64,000 nucleotides of DNA, taken from positions 170,453 to 234,452 of the forward strand of contig JAJEKB010020545.1 in assembly GCA_022393335.1 (NCBI GenBank), given 5' to 3'. Under the pieces are notes generated by a model. The model was given only the letters and a program-made list of their open reading frames with translations, did no database searches and was not told where the DNA came from. Shown here one piece after another: positions 11,011 to 25,900 of the stretch. Within the stretch, counting starts at the first letter, position 1. Every line of letters begins with the position of its first letter. The translations under genes were made by a program, and so were the position numbers. The DNA is from Macrotrachela quadricornifera (Eukaryota; Rotifera; Eurotatoria; Philodinida; Philodinidae).

Positions 11011-14000
11011 ATGGGCCAACAGTTATCCCAATTTAATGAAAAATTCATTCCAATTACTAAAAATGATTCTACTGAGTTGACATCTGATGCTATTATCAAT
11101 GGCAGTGGTCGAGATGACATTTTGACATTATTAAATGTACTAAATTCGACGTCAATTTCAGAAAGATTTCATACAAAACAAATACAAAATTATCTTTTAC
11201 AATTAACAAATTCAGCTGAACATAAAACAATTAATTTGGAAATCTATCAGATACTCTTCGAAAATGTTTTCAAGAACGATCTTGCTAATCATTTTCAAAA
11301 TATGATTAGTGAAGTTAAAGACATGCTCGATAAACAACAAAAATTACAATCCGCTTTAAAGAAACCACTTCCAGGACATAGAGGTGAAGATCGAACACAA
11401 CAATTAACTTCTCTTGCTATAAAATCAGTTACATCCGTACTATTAATTCTTATCAAATCAGCAGAAAAACATGATCCAACTATTATTCAACAGATATTAA
11501 CATTAGCCGATCAATTATGTGAAGAATTACCCATGAAATGTTTATCATCTTCAATTAACAGCACTTCTCTTACTAAATCTTTAGAACCATTAACCACTTA
11601 CATTACTGATCTATCATTACGCGAAGATTTAAATATAAAAAAACAAATAACAAAAATTCTTTTATGTTTTAGTATTGCCAAGGAATCATTCAAAGATATT
11701 TTACCAATTATTAGTAAATTATTATTTGAAATGAATGAAGTTTATGATGCTAGAAATCTTCTCGTTCAATTAAACAATGGTCTTGATGATACAATTAAGG
11801 AATTAGAAACGACAAATACATCTGATGAACAATCAGATAAACTTCTAAGATCGATTCCATTAGAATATTTAAAATCTATTGGAGTTTTTCCTACAACTAA
11901 ACTAATGGAATTAAATGAAGAAAAATTTACTGGACATTTTTTTGCATCAGCCATTTTAGCACATATTGATTTTTATCATGCAATTCATTCCAATGAACAA
12001 TTTAATAATTCATCGATCAATAGTAGATTATTTTTCGAATTTGATCATAATACATTTCAACAATTATTTTATCTAATTCAACAATTGACAATCATCTTTG
12101 AAAAACAATCAAATCCAACGATTGATTACATGTTAACTATATGTTTAAGATTATTTACTACACATTTAAAGTTCTTATGCACACTTAAATCGACGATCGA
12201 TCAAGATATATTGACAACAAATACTGTAATTAAACATGCTCTAACATCTTCTCCTTCATCACAAGACAATATTGATTTGGAAATATTGGCAAGCGAGACA
12301 GATTTAGCACACTGGTTTAAATTCTTGTTCAAACTCGCTTGTTTAGATAATCAGAATTCCAGAAATATTGTCATCTGTAAAGAAGCATCAAAAGGTCTTC
12401 TTTTTCTTTTTGAAAAAAATACAACATTTATTGATAAACTTTCTTTTATTCATCGATTTATTATCGAAAATAAACATACAATTCTCATTGAACATCTATG
12501 GTTAGAATTATCAAAAACAACAACATTACTTAGTTGGATCGAATTAATCTTACAAGACGGAAACCAATCAGAAGATGGTACAGCCTTAACAATTTTATAT
12601 TCATTCATTGATATGTATTTCAACTCATCCGAACGAGCAAAAGAGATATTATCAAAGTTTAATAAACTATTACTTTTTCGTTTAGGACCTGTATTTGAAA
12701 AGAAAACAGATTATCAATCACCTCCCCCAGTGGCATCTTCTGCTATAGTTAAATATCTCCTTCGAATTCTGAATAGTTGTATTACCAGCGACCAGATAGT
12801 TCCCGATATGTTCAATGATATTCTTATTGGTCTATATTTAATGACAGAACAAGAGACAGGCATTGCTTTTCTTTCTGTTCAACCGATATTCATCGTATTA
12901 ATACCATTATTGGCTGATTATATCATACAAAATAAAACAAATAATGATTATGTCAAAATTCATTTACATTTTCTTTCATGGTTATTAGGTCGTATGAGTT
13001 TTTTTCTTATTGTTAGTTTACCGAAAGATGTATTAGAAATAAAATATTCAAACAATTTAAATTCACTTCTATTTATGAATGGATGTGAACCAGTGGTAAC
13101 TGAAAAGAATTCATATTTAATCAATTTATTTAATTCCAATTTAGTCATTTATAGTCATTTTAAATTGGATCAACAATCATCATTAGATAATGAATTTCTC
13201 ATGTCAATTTATAACAATCAAGGTCAAGGTGCTGAATTAATTTCAAAAATGAAATTTCATATGAAAAATAAACAACGTTTCTTACAGAAATCAATTGAAC
13301 ATTTTGTTCATGATGCATGTGCAGCTCTATTTGCTGTCTATATTAAACATTATCGTCGAATTCAACTAGCAAAATTGGAATTACTTCGACCAAATCATGA
13401 TAAACCACATGATAAACTTTTATCAATTTTCGAATATGCAAATCGTGTACAAACAATCTTTATGAAGACAAAAGGACAAGGTGGAAATTGTGAAGAATTA
13501 CTCAAACAAATTAAAAATAATGCATTCTTTCTTCTATTATCTGTCAAAGAGAACAATGTAATTCCCATTATCGATGAACATTCATTAACGACAGAATCGA
13601 GTACACCTAGCGCAATAAATCTAGAACAGAATCCAATGCCGCAATTTAAACGTCAACAATCACGATGGACAAAAGCAAAGAATATTATTCGATTATTAAA
13701 AAATTCTATGCGTGCATGTATTCGATTAAAAAAATTGATGATGGCAAAAAAACGAATTGTCGAACAAGAACATGATCCCGAACGTATTCTCAGTCATTTA
13801 ATTGATGATTATATTTATGAAGATAAGAAACATGAACCTGATGAATTTCTTCAATGTCTTTGTCGACAATATGAACGAGCAATGACTAGACTTGTTATCT
13901 ATCGATTTATTGAAACATTTATTTCAAAAGTCTTGAATATCAATGATCACAATCGAGCATTATCTATTCTTGCTATTTATTTACCTCATTTAAGACATAT

Positions 14001-17000
14001 TGATCTAGTAGAATGGACTTATACAGAAAATATTCAAGCATCGAATATTGTATTGAAAGAAGCTATTGCTAATAGTTATTATTCTTGTATTCATCGAATT
14101 CTTTCTCATCAATTACAATTGACAACAGATGAATCAATGATTTTAATATCACCAATATTTCGTCTATTAAATTTATCCTATCGATCTATTGATCTTTATT
14201 ATCTTGATCGGTATCAATTAATTCAAACATTATGTAAAACTTATATAAATTTTATTGACAAAACAAATTCTTTACTTATATTAAAATCAAAATTATTCGG
14301 ATATACTTGGTTTAGATTATTTGTTTATAAACTTTGTGATAATATTCAAGAAGAAAAAATACATGGAACAGTAAATCCATTATTTTATCAACAACGAGAT
14401 TTTATCTTTCAATCGATTATATTTCGTCAATTGAAAGAATTAAAACAATTGAAACAAGTTTTGTCTATTGCTGCTGAAGAACAACCTGTTGATTCAAAAG
14501 AAGAAAATACGAATTCTCTTAGGAATACTTCTTTTAGATGGTTTATTAAACAAGCAACGACTGTAATGAATGATCAGACAATGACGATCTCAGATATCGA
14601 ATTGAGCATGAATCAATTCTTAGTTCTTCTACTTCGATGTGTTCATTTATATGAGCATATTCGATTATTTTGTGCTACAATTGAATATATTGAAGAATTA
14701 CTCGATATTTATCATCATAGTCACCATCAAAGTACACAATTATTAACCATGAAAATTTTACGTGATATAATTTGCTTTCTACCAGAAAAAATAAATGGAC
14801 AAACAACAATAATGATGAAAGATCTATTCAATGAAATCTTTATATCAATTGTTAATAATGATAATAATAAGAAAATCTCAGTAGAAATTATCACCGAATG
14901 GATCTACATTTATCGAACAATAATGTCAATCAAATCTACTTGGCAATCAATTGCAATAGAAAAAATATTCAATTCTATTACATCAATACCAACGAATCAA
15001 GAATTACTTGAAAAGAGTAATAAAAATGAATTAAATTATTTTATTGCAGCAATGCGTATATTAGGTGGATATATTCAACCGTATGGCTTAGGTTCAATCG
15101 TAAGGATTTATAAAGATGATGAAGATATTGATGAATTCGAATTAGGTTTAATTACTGAAACTGATACAGTTGCTTTTGATCAAGATAGTGCCAATTCCAA
15201 GACATATCTTGTTGAATATAATCAACCTGATAATTCACATTGGTTTTCCGTCAATAAACTCTACATGAATATCGAGGTCTTACCACCGAATTTATTTACA
15301 ATATCCAATAAAAATGATTCAATTGTTACTTTTCATGCATTTCTTGATATGTTAGGATATCTATTACAACTAAACACTTCAACTTCAACATCTTTCACAT
15401 TAATTCAATTACAACGTTATGCTATTATGGTCTTCTATCGATTATTAAACGATAAAAGTCTTGTTGAAATCTTCATGCAAAAACCTTATGCATCTATCAT
15501 GGCTCAATTAGCTCTAGGAAATAAACATTTATTACCAAATGATTTAAGATTATTTAATAGAGAACATCTAGAACAATACTATTTAAGTTTAAATCGACGT
15601 GATCATTCGAAAACAATCGTAGAGAATGAAACATTTCAAAATGTATTATCTACATCTGCTATAGAAGATTCATTGTATATCAACTGGAATGATATCGTAA
15701 TAAATCGTGATCAATCAATTATTGATACATTATCTACACGTACATCGAAATATGGTGGATGGAAAGTGAATGCATCCAAAGCTGAAATTGAATTTTACAA
15801 ACAGGGAAGAATTGGAAGTGATGATATATCAATTGTATCCATACCACGTGATATTGTCGAAGCTCCAGTATTTGAGGAATGTGGAGATAAACATCGATTT
15901 TATGGACGAATCAATGGTGATTCGAGTTATATTAAAGGTAGTTTTCCGACATTTACTTTTGAGAATCTTGAACTCAATGAAGGTAAATGGTATTATTGTG
16001 TGAAATTAACAACCAGTGATATTATTCAAATCGGTTGGGCAACGGCTGGATTCAAGCCTGAAACAACTGAAGGACGTGGAGTCGGTGATGATATCTATTC
16101 TTGGTGTTATGATGGATCAAGACATTGTCTCTTTCATGATGGCACTTATCAATTTCCATCAGAAGATATTAGATGGAAAGAAAACGATGTATGTGGTTGT
16201 GGAATTGAAATTGATGGAGAAAATACACGAATAAACTATTGGTTAAATGGAAAATTTTTAGGTACAGCCTTTTCACATGAATCTCATCCAAGTTCATCAA
16301 CACTTAAATGTAATATGATACCATATGGATGTAACACAACTTATTTTCCTTGTGTAAGTATCGATATTAATATTTTTAACAAGAATCATTGTGAATTGAT
16401 CGTGAGTCCAGAAGATATGAATCAATGTCCATTACCATCTGGATATAAACCTTTACTCACACCAAAATTAGTTCAAATTGAAAATTCAATTGTTGCTTAT
16501 CCCTATAATGCTTATCTTGTTGGTGATAATGTTGAAGATTATTTTAAATCCGAATCTCTTCTAAGAGATTTTATTAATGAAGAACATCTTAAAACTACAT
16601 TTACACTCAATGATCAATGGTTGATTATTTCAGAAAATTCTGGTGGTTTATCTCTTCCATTGAATACTCTCGAATCATCAATAACAATTAGTTTTGAACT
16701 GAAATTAACATCGATCACATCAGATGATGAAGAAATTATGAAGAACAAACAAAATCTTCTACTATTAAAATTGGATGAAAAGGAGATAATATCCATAGCG
16801 ATACCATCTAATGAAAATGATGAGATAAATGAAATACACATTGCCATTATTTTCTATCAAAAAGAACAACAAACAAAAGTCTATATCAATAACAAATGTC
16901 GAATATTTCAAAGTGGATTAGATTTAAAGACAACGACTATATCAACATTATTTCTTTTACCAAATGGAAATGTTCAAATTCGAAATGTTGGTCTATGGAA

Positions 17001-20000
17001 ATATGCTCTATCCGAAGATCATATTCGACGTCTATTTACTTATGGTCTCTTCTATGTAGCTATTGATTATCACGAACAAAAAGAATATCATCAACAAGCC
17101 AATACATTTCTATTTTCAAAAGATCAAACAATATTTTCCAATAAATTACTTCTTCCATTTAAGGAATCATTTGTGCAGAATCGATGGTTAGATAAGAAAA
17201 AACAAAATGATATTGATGGAAAAAAATATTTTACATATGACGAATCATCTATTCAATTATTTGGTAACAATACTTATCTTGTTTTAGACACATCCAACCA
17301 ACATTTGTCTCGATTTACACTAATTCTTGATATTTCTATTCCGAAATTTCCTATCGACAATGAACAACTCACACTAGTAACATTTACTCCTGAATTAGGT
17401 ATCAGTCTCACACATACCGGTCATCTTTGTCTCTTCAATGGAGATACGACAAAAACAAGTGAAACAATGATGATCTTGAACGAATATATTCGTTTATTAA
17501 TATGTATCGAAGAAAAAATGATTAAAATTTATCAAAATGGTACCTTAATACTTGATGTTAATGTTGATTATGAATCAATTCAATCAACAGTTACTCATAT
17601 CGATCTATTCCGAGAACTCGATCTGAACAAGAATACTACTAGTGAAGAGACACTTCGAATTCAATGTAAATCGATTACATTTCGAAATCAACCGATTACA
17701 ACAGCTGAAATCGATGAGTACATGAAATCACCAGACTGTACTTTAGACACATATATTGCACCATCCTTACAAATGCTTACATCGAGTCTAATAGCAATTG
17801 GATATAAGGAATCATGGATTCAATCGATGATGAAACATTATCATACAAGAAATCTTCAACAACTCGATGCACTCATTCGTGAACATAAAGAAGAATTGAT
17901 GGAGAAAGAGAAGGAGAATCAACGAACACGTATTTTAGATATTTTATCGAAATTAGGACCATCGATTGATAGAGAAAAGTTAAATATTCTGATTATGAAT
18001 GACGATCTAGCTGTAATCAGTGAACTGATATTAAATTGTTGGAATGATTTACAAATAGCAACTGTAGACAACGATAATAAAGAAGGATTGACATGGTTTT
18101 ATCAAACTGTTGGTCGATTAGGCATTAAAGGTAGTGTCAATAAATGGATGCAAGACAAATCAAAGACATACAATGATAACAATTCAGTTTATCAACTTTT
18201 TGATTTAACTAAATCAGAACAAAATGACAAGATTGGTAGTCAATCAAAACGAAAGAAGAAATCTCTACATTATTCACATGAAACATTAACGCAAAAACAA
18301 TATCTTAGTTCACGTCTTGCTTGTGAACATGGACTTATAACAATATATACACGTGAAGCTATTCTGAATATGTTAGAAATTTGGTCGAATGATCAATCAA
18401 GTTTATTTCCATGGGAAAAATTTGGTGATTATACATTTATTCTCAAACTTATTCAATTATTAGATTATCATTCTTCGTATTCGAGTACACGAGTTAATCC
18501 ACCTAGTGATCGAATGAGTTCAATTATTAAGTTTATTCTCAAACATGAAATAAAACAATTATCAAAGCAAACTAATATAAATAATCAACTTGAAAAACAT
18601 GCTCCATTTCTCTATGAATTACAAAAGGATTTTATTGTTCAAACAATTCGATTTCTTGAAAATCCATCTTTATTAATGAAAAATTTGGCAAATGAATCAG
18701 TTACTATCAATGAACAAATGTTATTGCAAGAATCTAATATAGATTTTCTTCTGAAAATTATCAATCTATTCTCCGAAATTATCACTGATCAATCACAATT
18801 GAATCAAAATGAAATTGAAACTAGTATTTCTATTTTCTTTTCGGAACTATTAATCAATCTTCTCTTCGATCTATTCCTCTTAATTCCAACACATCAAGCA
18901 AAAATTTGCATTCTTCGTCTATTTACCAGGTCAGTTTCAATTTAACAAAATGAAGTTGACATTCTTCGTTCCTTTTTTTTCTTTAGTTTAATTCAAACAA
19001 GTAATAATATTCCTCTTAATAAAGAAATTCTGCAATTTCTTCTTCGATTATTCATGGAACTATCAACTCAAGTAGCATCAACAAGTGATCAAACTATCAA
19101 AAGATTGTATATAAGTGTCATGGATATAGTTTATCTATTATCATTGAAACAACCATCGGATTCGACGTTAAATGATTGTCTAGAAGTTGTTCGTAATCTG
19201 TTTACAGTAATTGATATAATCAATATCTTGAATGATACTACTAAACAAACGCCATGGCCTGAATCATTTCTTGCAAATTCAAGTTATACGAGTGAAGAAC
19301 TTGATCGAATGAAGGATCATTTCAATGCAATAACTGATCTACAAGTTTTGAGTTTGATGAATAAGAAATTATCGTCTGATGATTCGTTCGATGAATTCAT
19401 CAATTCACTACCTACAGAATTGGAATCAACTGCAGAAATCTATAAAGAATATCCATCACTTTCCAACATTCCCGGTAATTATGTACGAATGCGTGCTAAA
19501 TTTTTCTATCAATTGAATGCATTGATCGAAGAAGTATTGCCAACTGTCGATGTAAGTTTACCATTCGGTTACAGTATTCTAATGGATAAATTTCGTAAAG
19601 CGAAAATCTATTTGTTACATAAAACGAAATATAAACTATTAGGAGAATCTCTAGAACAGACCACAATTACCAATGATTACCTTACACCATCAGTAAAATT
19701 CGATACATTGAAAGCTAGTCAACCAGGTGAAAACGGTGAAAATACAATGTTCAATCAAGCATTTGAACAATTATTCAAGAATGCTTCGAGCATATTTCGA
19801 CGAGAAGAAGAACGTCTCTGGCATGCAGTCTATGTTGGGATGAATAGTATTGATGCTGGTGGACCGTATCGAGATTCAATCACGTGTATGTGTTCAGATA
19901 TATGTAGTACTCGACTCTCATTATTTATTTTATGTCCAAATGGACGAACTAAGACTGGTGCAAATCAAGATCGATGGATTCCAAATGCCTTTTCACCAAA

Positions 20001-20934
20001 AGAATCTATTCCGAATGTAATACGAAATCAATATAGATTTGTTGGGCAATTAATGGGCATGGCTATACGTCAAAAATATTATTTAGATTTCAAATTTCCT
20101 ACTCTACTTTGGAAACAACTTATCCAAGAACCAATCACCCTCGAAGATATCAAAACTATCGATATGCAGAGTTTTAAAATCATTAAAGAAATGGAAATGC
20201 AAATTGAACAAAGTCAATTGATTGATGCTGATATAGAAATCGATTTTGTTTTTAGTAGTATTATGAGTGAACTTCGATTTGATGTTATTAGTTCAGCTGG
20301 ACAAACGTATGAACTTGTTCCTGGTGGAAAAGATATTCCAATTACAGCAACTAATTTAAAAGATTATTGTCAACAATATCGTGACTATCGTTTAAATGAA
20401 TTTTCTCGACAGATTAATTTTATTCGACAAGGTTTATATAGTACTGTTCCATCATATTATTTAGGTTTATATACTGCTGAAGAACTTGAACGAGCTGTAT
20501 GTGGCAAAGGTCAAATCGATATTGATCTTTTGAAAAGAAATACATATTATGCTGGTGATCTTCAGGAAAATTCTCCACATATTCAACGATTTTGGACCGT
20601 TCTCAATGATATGTTCAATGAAGAACAGAAAAAATCATTTTTGATCTTTGTCTGGGGAAGAAGTACATTACCAACACGAGATGAAGATTTTACATCAAAG
20701 TTTTATATCAATTCATATTATACATCGAACGATGAAACCGATCGAGTCCTTCCAGGTAAATATACATATCTATTTTTGTATACAGTCAGATCGAATCTTT
20801 TTATTTTCTTGCTGATTTTAGGATCACATACATGTAGTTTTGGTCTTGATCTACCAGCATATTCAACAACAGAAATTATGTACGAACGTTTGAATTATGC
20901 TGTTACCTATTGTTCGAGTATTGATGCTGATTAA
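11011..20934 (+). CDS. Giant HECT-domain E3 ubiquitin ligase with SPRY domain
   Basis: Exons are 11011-18929, 18987-20755 and 20822-20934 (3266 codons plus stop). Introns of 57 and 66 nt have GT/AG ends and correct phase. An E3 of this kind accepts ubiquitin on a cysteine and passes it to substrates. The N-terminal half is helical and repeat-like. A SPRY/B30.2 domain lies at about 1620-1760, a LamG/concanavalin-like fold at about 1885-2000, and a UBA-like helical patch near 2255-2295. The HECT domain occupies the last 380 or so residues, with Asp-Ala-Gly-Gly-Pro-Tyr-Arg near 2928. The catalytic site His-Thr-Cys has Cys3234, 32 residues from the end, as usual. Met-Gly-Gln-Gln-Leu-Ser at the start fits an N-myristoylation signal. 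Size and SPRY/HECT order suggest a HECTD4- or HERC-like protein, but no RCC1 repeats are visible; the orthologue is uncertain. Confidence 0.9.
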
Positions 20935-22309
20935 AATTTGAACCATATATATTCAAAGTTCTTTTCATACTTTTATTTACTAATCATTGATCTACATAAA
21001 TTCTCATATTTTTCTGAAAAATACATTAAAATATTCATCAATATATAATCAGTTTTAAGTCCATAATTGAATACAATTGTTATTCCGTCAGCACTTCTTT
21101 TTTAAAAGAAATAAGACTTTGAAAAAGATACCTCTGATTGATTATGATAATATAAAGATTAGGTTTGTCGTCTTTAGGATAAAATGACGAAGAAAAGATG
21201 TTCTTCTCTGTATTTCTGAAGTATGCAATCTTGCCTTTTCCCCATTGATGTATGTGCCATTGTTAATCAACAAATCAAATGGTTAGATATTCAAAAACGA
21301 GAATGAAATGATAAGATTTCGTATAATAGTACAATACAAGGAGGAAAACTAATAATAAAACATAATATCGTTTATCTTTGATCCATTACTGTATGAATAT
21401 CTCATGTTGAGGATGTAGGTAAGTGTTTGTTTAATAGTCATCTACATTTACATTCTTTTTCCAAAATCTTTATTTAAATTATGTTTATTTAATAAAATAA
21501 AACACATGAACTACAAGTAGAAGCAAAAGAAAAGAAACTCACTCAAGGTGTCAGCATAAGTCTGTCACTTCTCTTTCATAATTACTTAGATTATGTACAC
21601 ATCGCTATCTTTTAATAGAGTTACTATCTAATTTATTACATCCACACTATTAACTCTTTGAGTACAGGATTATTTTTATATAGTCTAAATTTTTTCTATA
21701 TAAAAGTAATTCTCTGCTCAAGTAAACAAACTCGATTTGGATCCGGTGAGTTCTATATAACCCGATGGGAATCTAGGTAATGGAACCATTAGCAGGTTTT
21801 CAGTGTTGGAATTCGGCGGACATTCGACTAATATAACAGTCGGATTCTACAGGAATTTCAGCTATTAGATTCTGACGAGATTCTTGTAGGAACTTACAGA
21901 ATTTCAAGCGGCTCCTCCAGGATTCGATAAGATCTGATAAGATTAAATTGTCAAATGAGCCGTTCAGGGTGCTGAAAGAATTAAGAAACAGTCAATAATC
22001 ATGAGTAAGTATAGATAATCTTAACGTACAAACATCCTAAGCATAAATCTCCATACAATTCATATCATTATATAATTAACAGATCATGTTTTTTTTTAAA
22101 GTTATTCAGATCTCGAAAGCTCAGGACGCGAATTCGTGTCACCCGTACTCAAAGGATTAAATAGGTGTTTTAAGACTTTTTTTGCAAGACTAGAGACTAT
22201 TATATCCAATGGTATGAATGTTTTAAAAAAAGCCTTTGTTTGTTTTTCATATTTTATAAGAAATTTTTAAACCAAATCAATGGAATTATTGTCCATTTCA
22301 GAATTAAAT
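20935..22309. other. Intergenic, convergent 3' ends
   Basis: This lies between the HECT gene and the foldback that precedes the TRPM 3' end. No ORF with recognisable content is visible. At 21760-21960 there are diverged GGAATTTCAG/TCTGACGAGATTC words that look like old repeat sequence. Confidence 0.4.
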
Positions 22310-22815
22310 GACCGTGACCATTTTTTGAATAACTTTTGATAGGAACAAGATAGAGATCTGCGGCTTTTACCATTGGAAAGAGCAGACGAAGATGCATCGA
22401 ATCGTATACGAAAAGATTTTGCTAACGACTTCTGTAAAGGTTTTAGTCAAACATTTTCAAAGAATTACGGTTTTCTCCTATGTTAAAAAAGTGATTTTTC
22501 AACTATTTTGTGGAAAAAATGGGTGATGAATTGCATTCTAATGGCTAAAATATCTTATTGGTAGGAGTTAAGATTAGAGCCTTTTGATGGTATTTTGCAG
22601 CTCTTCATTTGACAATTCTAGCACACTCCTGAAAATCGATAAATTGAGATCGTATTCTTGAGGAACATGCTCTTTTTCTTGCCGTTGTATGTAATACCAT
22701 TAGAAAAGTCTTTCAATATATAATTCGATGCGTCTTCATCTGCTCTTTCCAACGATGAAAATCGCAGCTCTCTATTTTGTTTTTATCAATATTTATTCAA
22801 AAAATGAACAATAGT
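22310..22815. repeat. Foldback element beside the TRPM 3' end
   Basis: The left arm begins near 22313 (CATTTTTTGAATAA). It is matched in reverse complement by the right arm ending near 22812. Both arms carry the words GGAAAGAGCAGA and GCATCGAAT and extend about 170 nt each, around an AT-rich centre. The arms have diverged by many substitutions. There is no coding content. The element ends about 130 nt beyond the TRPM stop codon. Confidence 0.7.
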
Positions 22816-22943
22816 AGAAATATTTTCATACAAATTGTAAAGATTGAGAAAACAGATGACTCTTTCATAGAAAATAAGATTATCGCAGAATCAATGTTAT
22901 AATAATTCATTAAACGTAAAAAAAGGTGTAAAGTTCGAGTAAA

Positions 22944-25900
22944 TTATGTTTGAGTGGAGACATCCATATTGGTAACTACTTGAGAAGAACCGATGTCCAT
23001 TATTGGTTGTTTTTTTTTCGACATTTTCACTCGTGTCATTGCATCCATTATCCATTTCATTGATTCAGCCATCTTACATTACACAAAGGAGATTACTATT
23101 ATTTTCATGTCTTATTTTTGCTCACCTGTACAATTGTTATGCGTAGATTTTCAACAGTAGCATTTCTCTAAATATATGAGAAATAAAGAGATGTTACGAG
23201 AAAATTTTCAATTCGATTTAACCTGACTAAGTTGTGTTTGAACATCAGTTAATATTGATCGAACATTAGATAATTCTTCTTTTAAATAATCAATTGTATT
23301 TTGTTTATCTATAGTTAATGATCTATTCTCATCGATATTAGGTGATGAAAGACTAAAAATATTGTTTTTCATTAAAACAAAGAGAAAATGATATTTTTGA
23401 TTATACTCAAGATTTGTTGATAGTATTTTTTGTTCATCAAATGTGTCAATAAGATCTCTATTTCCACTGAATCCGCTAGATTGTTTTTTCTTTTCTAATA
23501 TTGAACGTGCATAACTAAGTGTTGCAGTATTTTCAAACAGATGCCAATATTCATCTAATGATTGACTATCAACTGGAATTAATTCTAAGTAAAAAAAAAA
23601 GAATGAATTGTATTTTTGCTGAATATAAATAATCTTACTAAATATGGGTAATATATTTGTCGCATCCTGTTGAATATTTTCTTCGAGATTATTTATATCA
23701 TTAACTTTATTTTTTTTAATGCATTTCTTCTTAATTATTTTATAAATAAAATAGATAAGCAGACATAAATGTGGAATGATAATCAATGGGGGATAAGCCA
23801 ATGAGGGTTGTTCAAAATATTCTTGAACAAATGAATAACGTTGGTATCGCCAATAGAATTCTGTGTTCTGTTGAACTTTACCGATAGTATCTCTTTAAAA
23901 CGACAAATAATTAAAGTACGATTTAAAAAGGAATATTGTTTTCACTTACGCAAAAACCGCAATTAATAAATTAAGAAGTAAAATATTGATAAAAAGCATA
24001 TGAAGCGCTAAAATAATATGGGTTGCTGTTGCTTCAGCTATAACAGTTGACGTATTATTTTCAATTAGATCTGAAAAATATTAATAAAAATAAAGTTTTT
24101 TTTGAGGAAAAAAGATTTTATTAAATTGATTTACTATCAAGCATATCTTTATCGGATATTTCTCCATGAATAAACCAATATGGAGGATAGAATATTTCTC
24201 CAAAAATACCACGTCCATCAAAGGGTACTTGTTTATGAAGAACCAAAGCACGAGAAACAACACCATAAGCAGCAATAGCTATAAAGATCATGTAAACGAA
24301 AGCAAACAAATCTCTTAACTAAAATCGGATCTTATTTTCAGATGATATGATTTCGAATAAAATTATGTTACCATATTTTTAAGCATAAAAAGTTTTGGAC
24401 CAAGAAATTTAAGAGCAATCACAAATTTAAATGAACGTAAATACCATAGCTCAAGATCAAAAGCCAATAAAATTCTAAATTTTCGAAAAATTATTCGGAT
24501 ATAACTCTTTATTGTGTAATAAACCTTGCTACAGTAAGAAGAATAATATTGTTATCCGAACCATATCGAAGACCAATACCCAGGTAAAAAAGAATGTAAA
24601 GTGCAAAGTAAAAGATGATGGTGAACACTGTCAAAATACTGGGTTTTGTAAATCTCCATTTTCCGCGCATTATTTTACCATAGTCAAAGTGCCGCTAAAT
24701 GAAAGGAAGCCTTTATTTTCATCAATCACAAGCACAAATCTAATATTTACTCTTCGAATTTCTTCAATTAACATAGTTGAAATTGTTATAATAACATACC
24801 ATTCTGTCCAATGTAGTTGATTTACTTCAGAAGGCAAAGCAAAATGATAGAGCATCATATAACTGAAGACCAGAAGAAAGAATATATAACTAATCTATAT
24901 TTTATCAAATATACAAAATAATTATAAATAACAATGAAATATATAACTTACAAAATGATAACACATTCGGGCTATTGGACTTCGATGAAAATATAAAACC
25001 ATTCTCGCATATGTTGACATTTTTGAAGAATCGCTTGGTTTTTTCTCAATATAATAATCGATTCCTCGGGAAGACAAACTATATTTGACGAAAATGAATG
25101 AAAAGTATAGAAGCATTTAAGTTTCAAAAGAGCAAGTAAAAGATTTTTTTGTTCATTTATAAACAAAACCATTATATGTAGATATAAAATGATCTTCTTT
25201 ATCATACTATCAGTATCAGCTATTTCTCACTATTTCTGATACATATGGATACCAATAAGTACTGAAACTCACCTAAAATTTGTTTTATTATCCTAAAAAA
25301 GTAAGAAGATATCTTTTTTAAAAATATGGTAATTCTTGTAAACAAACGAACATTGCCAGGTCGATTTTCTTCTGTGCGATATTGTAATATCTTAGGTGCA
25401 GGCAAACCACCAAAAAATAATGATGCAATAAGAGCTGGTTTCGATTGTACACTATGATTGGATAAAGCTAATTTATTGTACCATACTTGATTGAGTGCGT
25501 GATCAAAACATGCAGTTTCTAAAAACTGTGTACTTTCACTTGAAATGGCTACCTAACTCAGAAATGTTCAATGTATTTTCCCATCAATGGAAACTAATGT
25601 CACTCACTTGCATGCATGTTATTTTTCCAAAAAGTGGTATTTCTCGTAAGAGCAATTCACAAGCAGTTCGTTCATTATAATCATAACATTGATCAACACA
25701 TCTCGCTGCATAAAATTCAAAATCATACGCTTGTTTGTGAAATTTTTGTGTAAGATCAATATTTGGTGCTTTTTTAGCATATCGTTTAAAAATAGCTGAT
25801 GCAATAAGGGCTCCACATATACGTGCTCTCAAATGAGCAAGTAAAACTTTAGCCATTTGTGGTAAGTCCATAAATATAGACCATAGAAATAAATCACGAA

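Noticed and set aside
15770..16234. Alternative-frame ORFs inside the SPRY region
   Set aside because: Shadows of the HECT gene in another frame.
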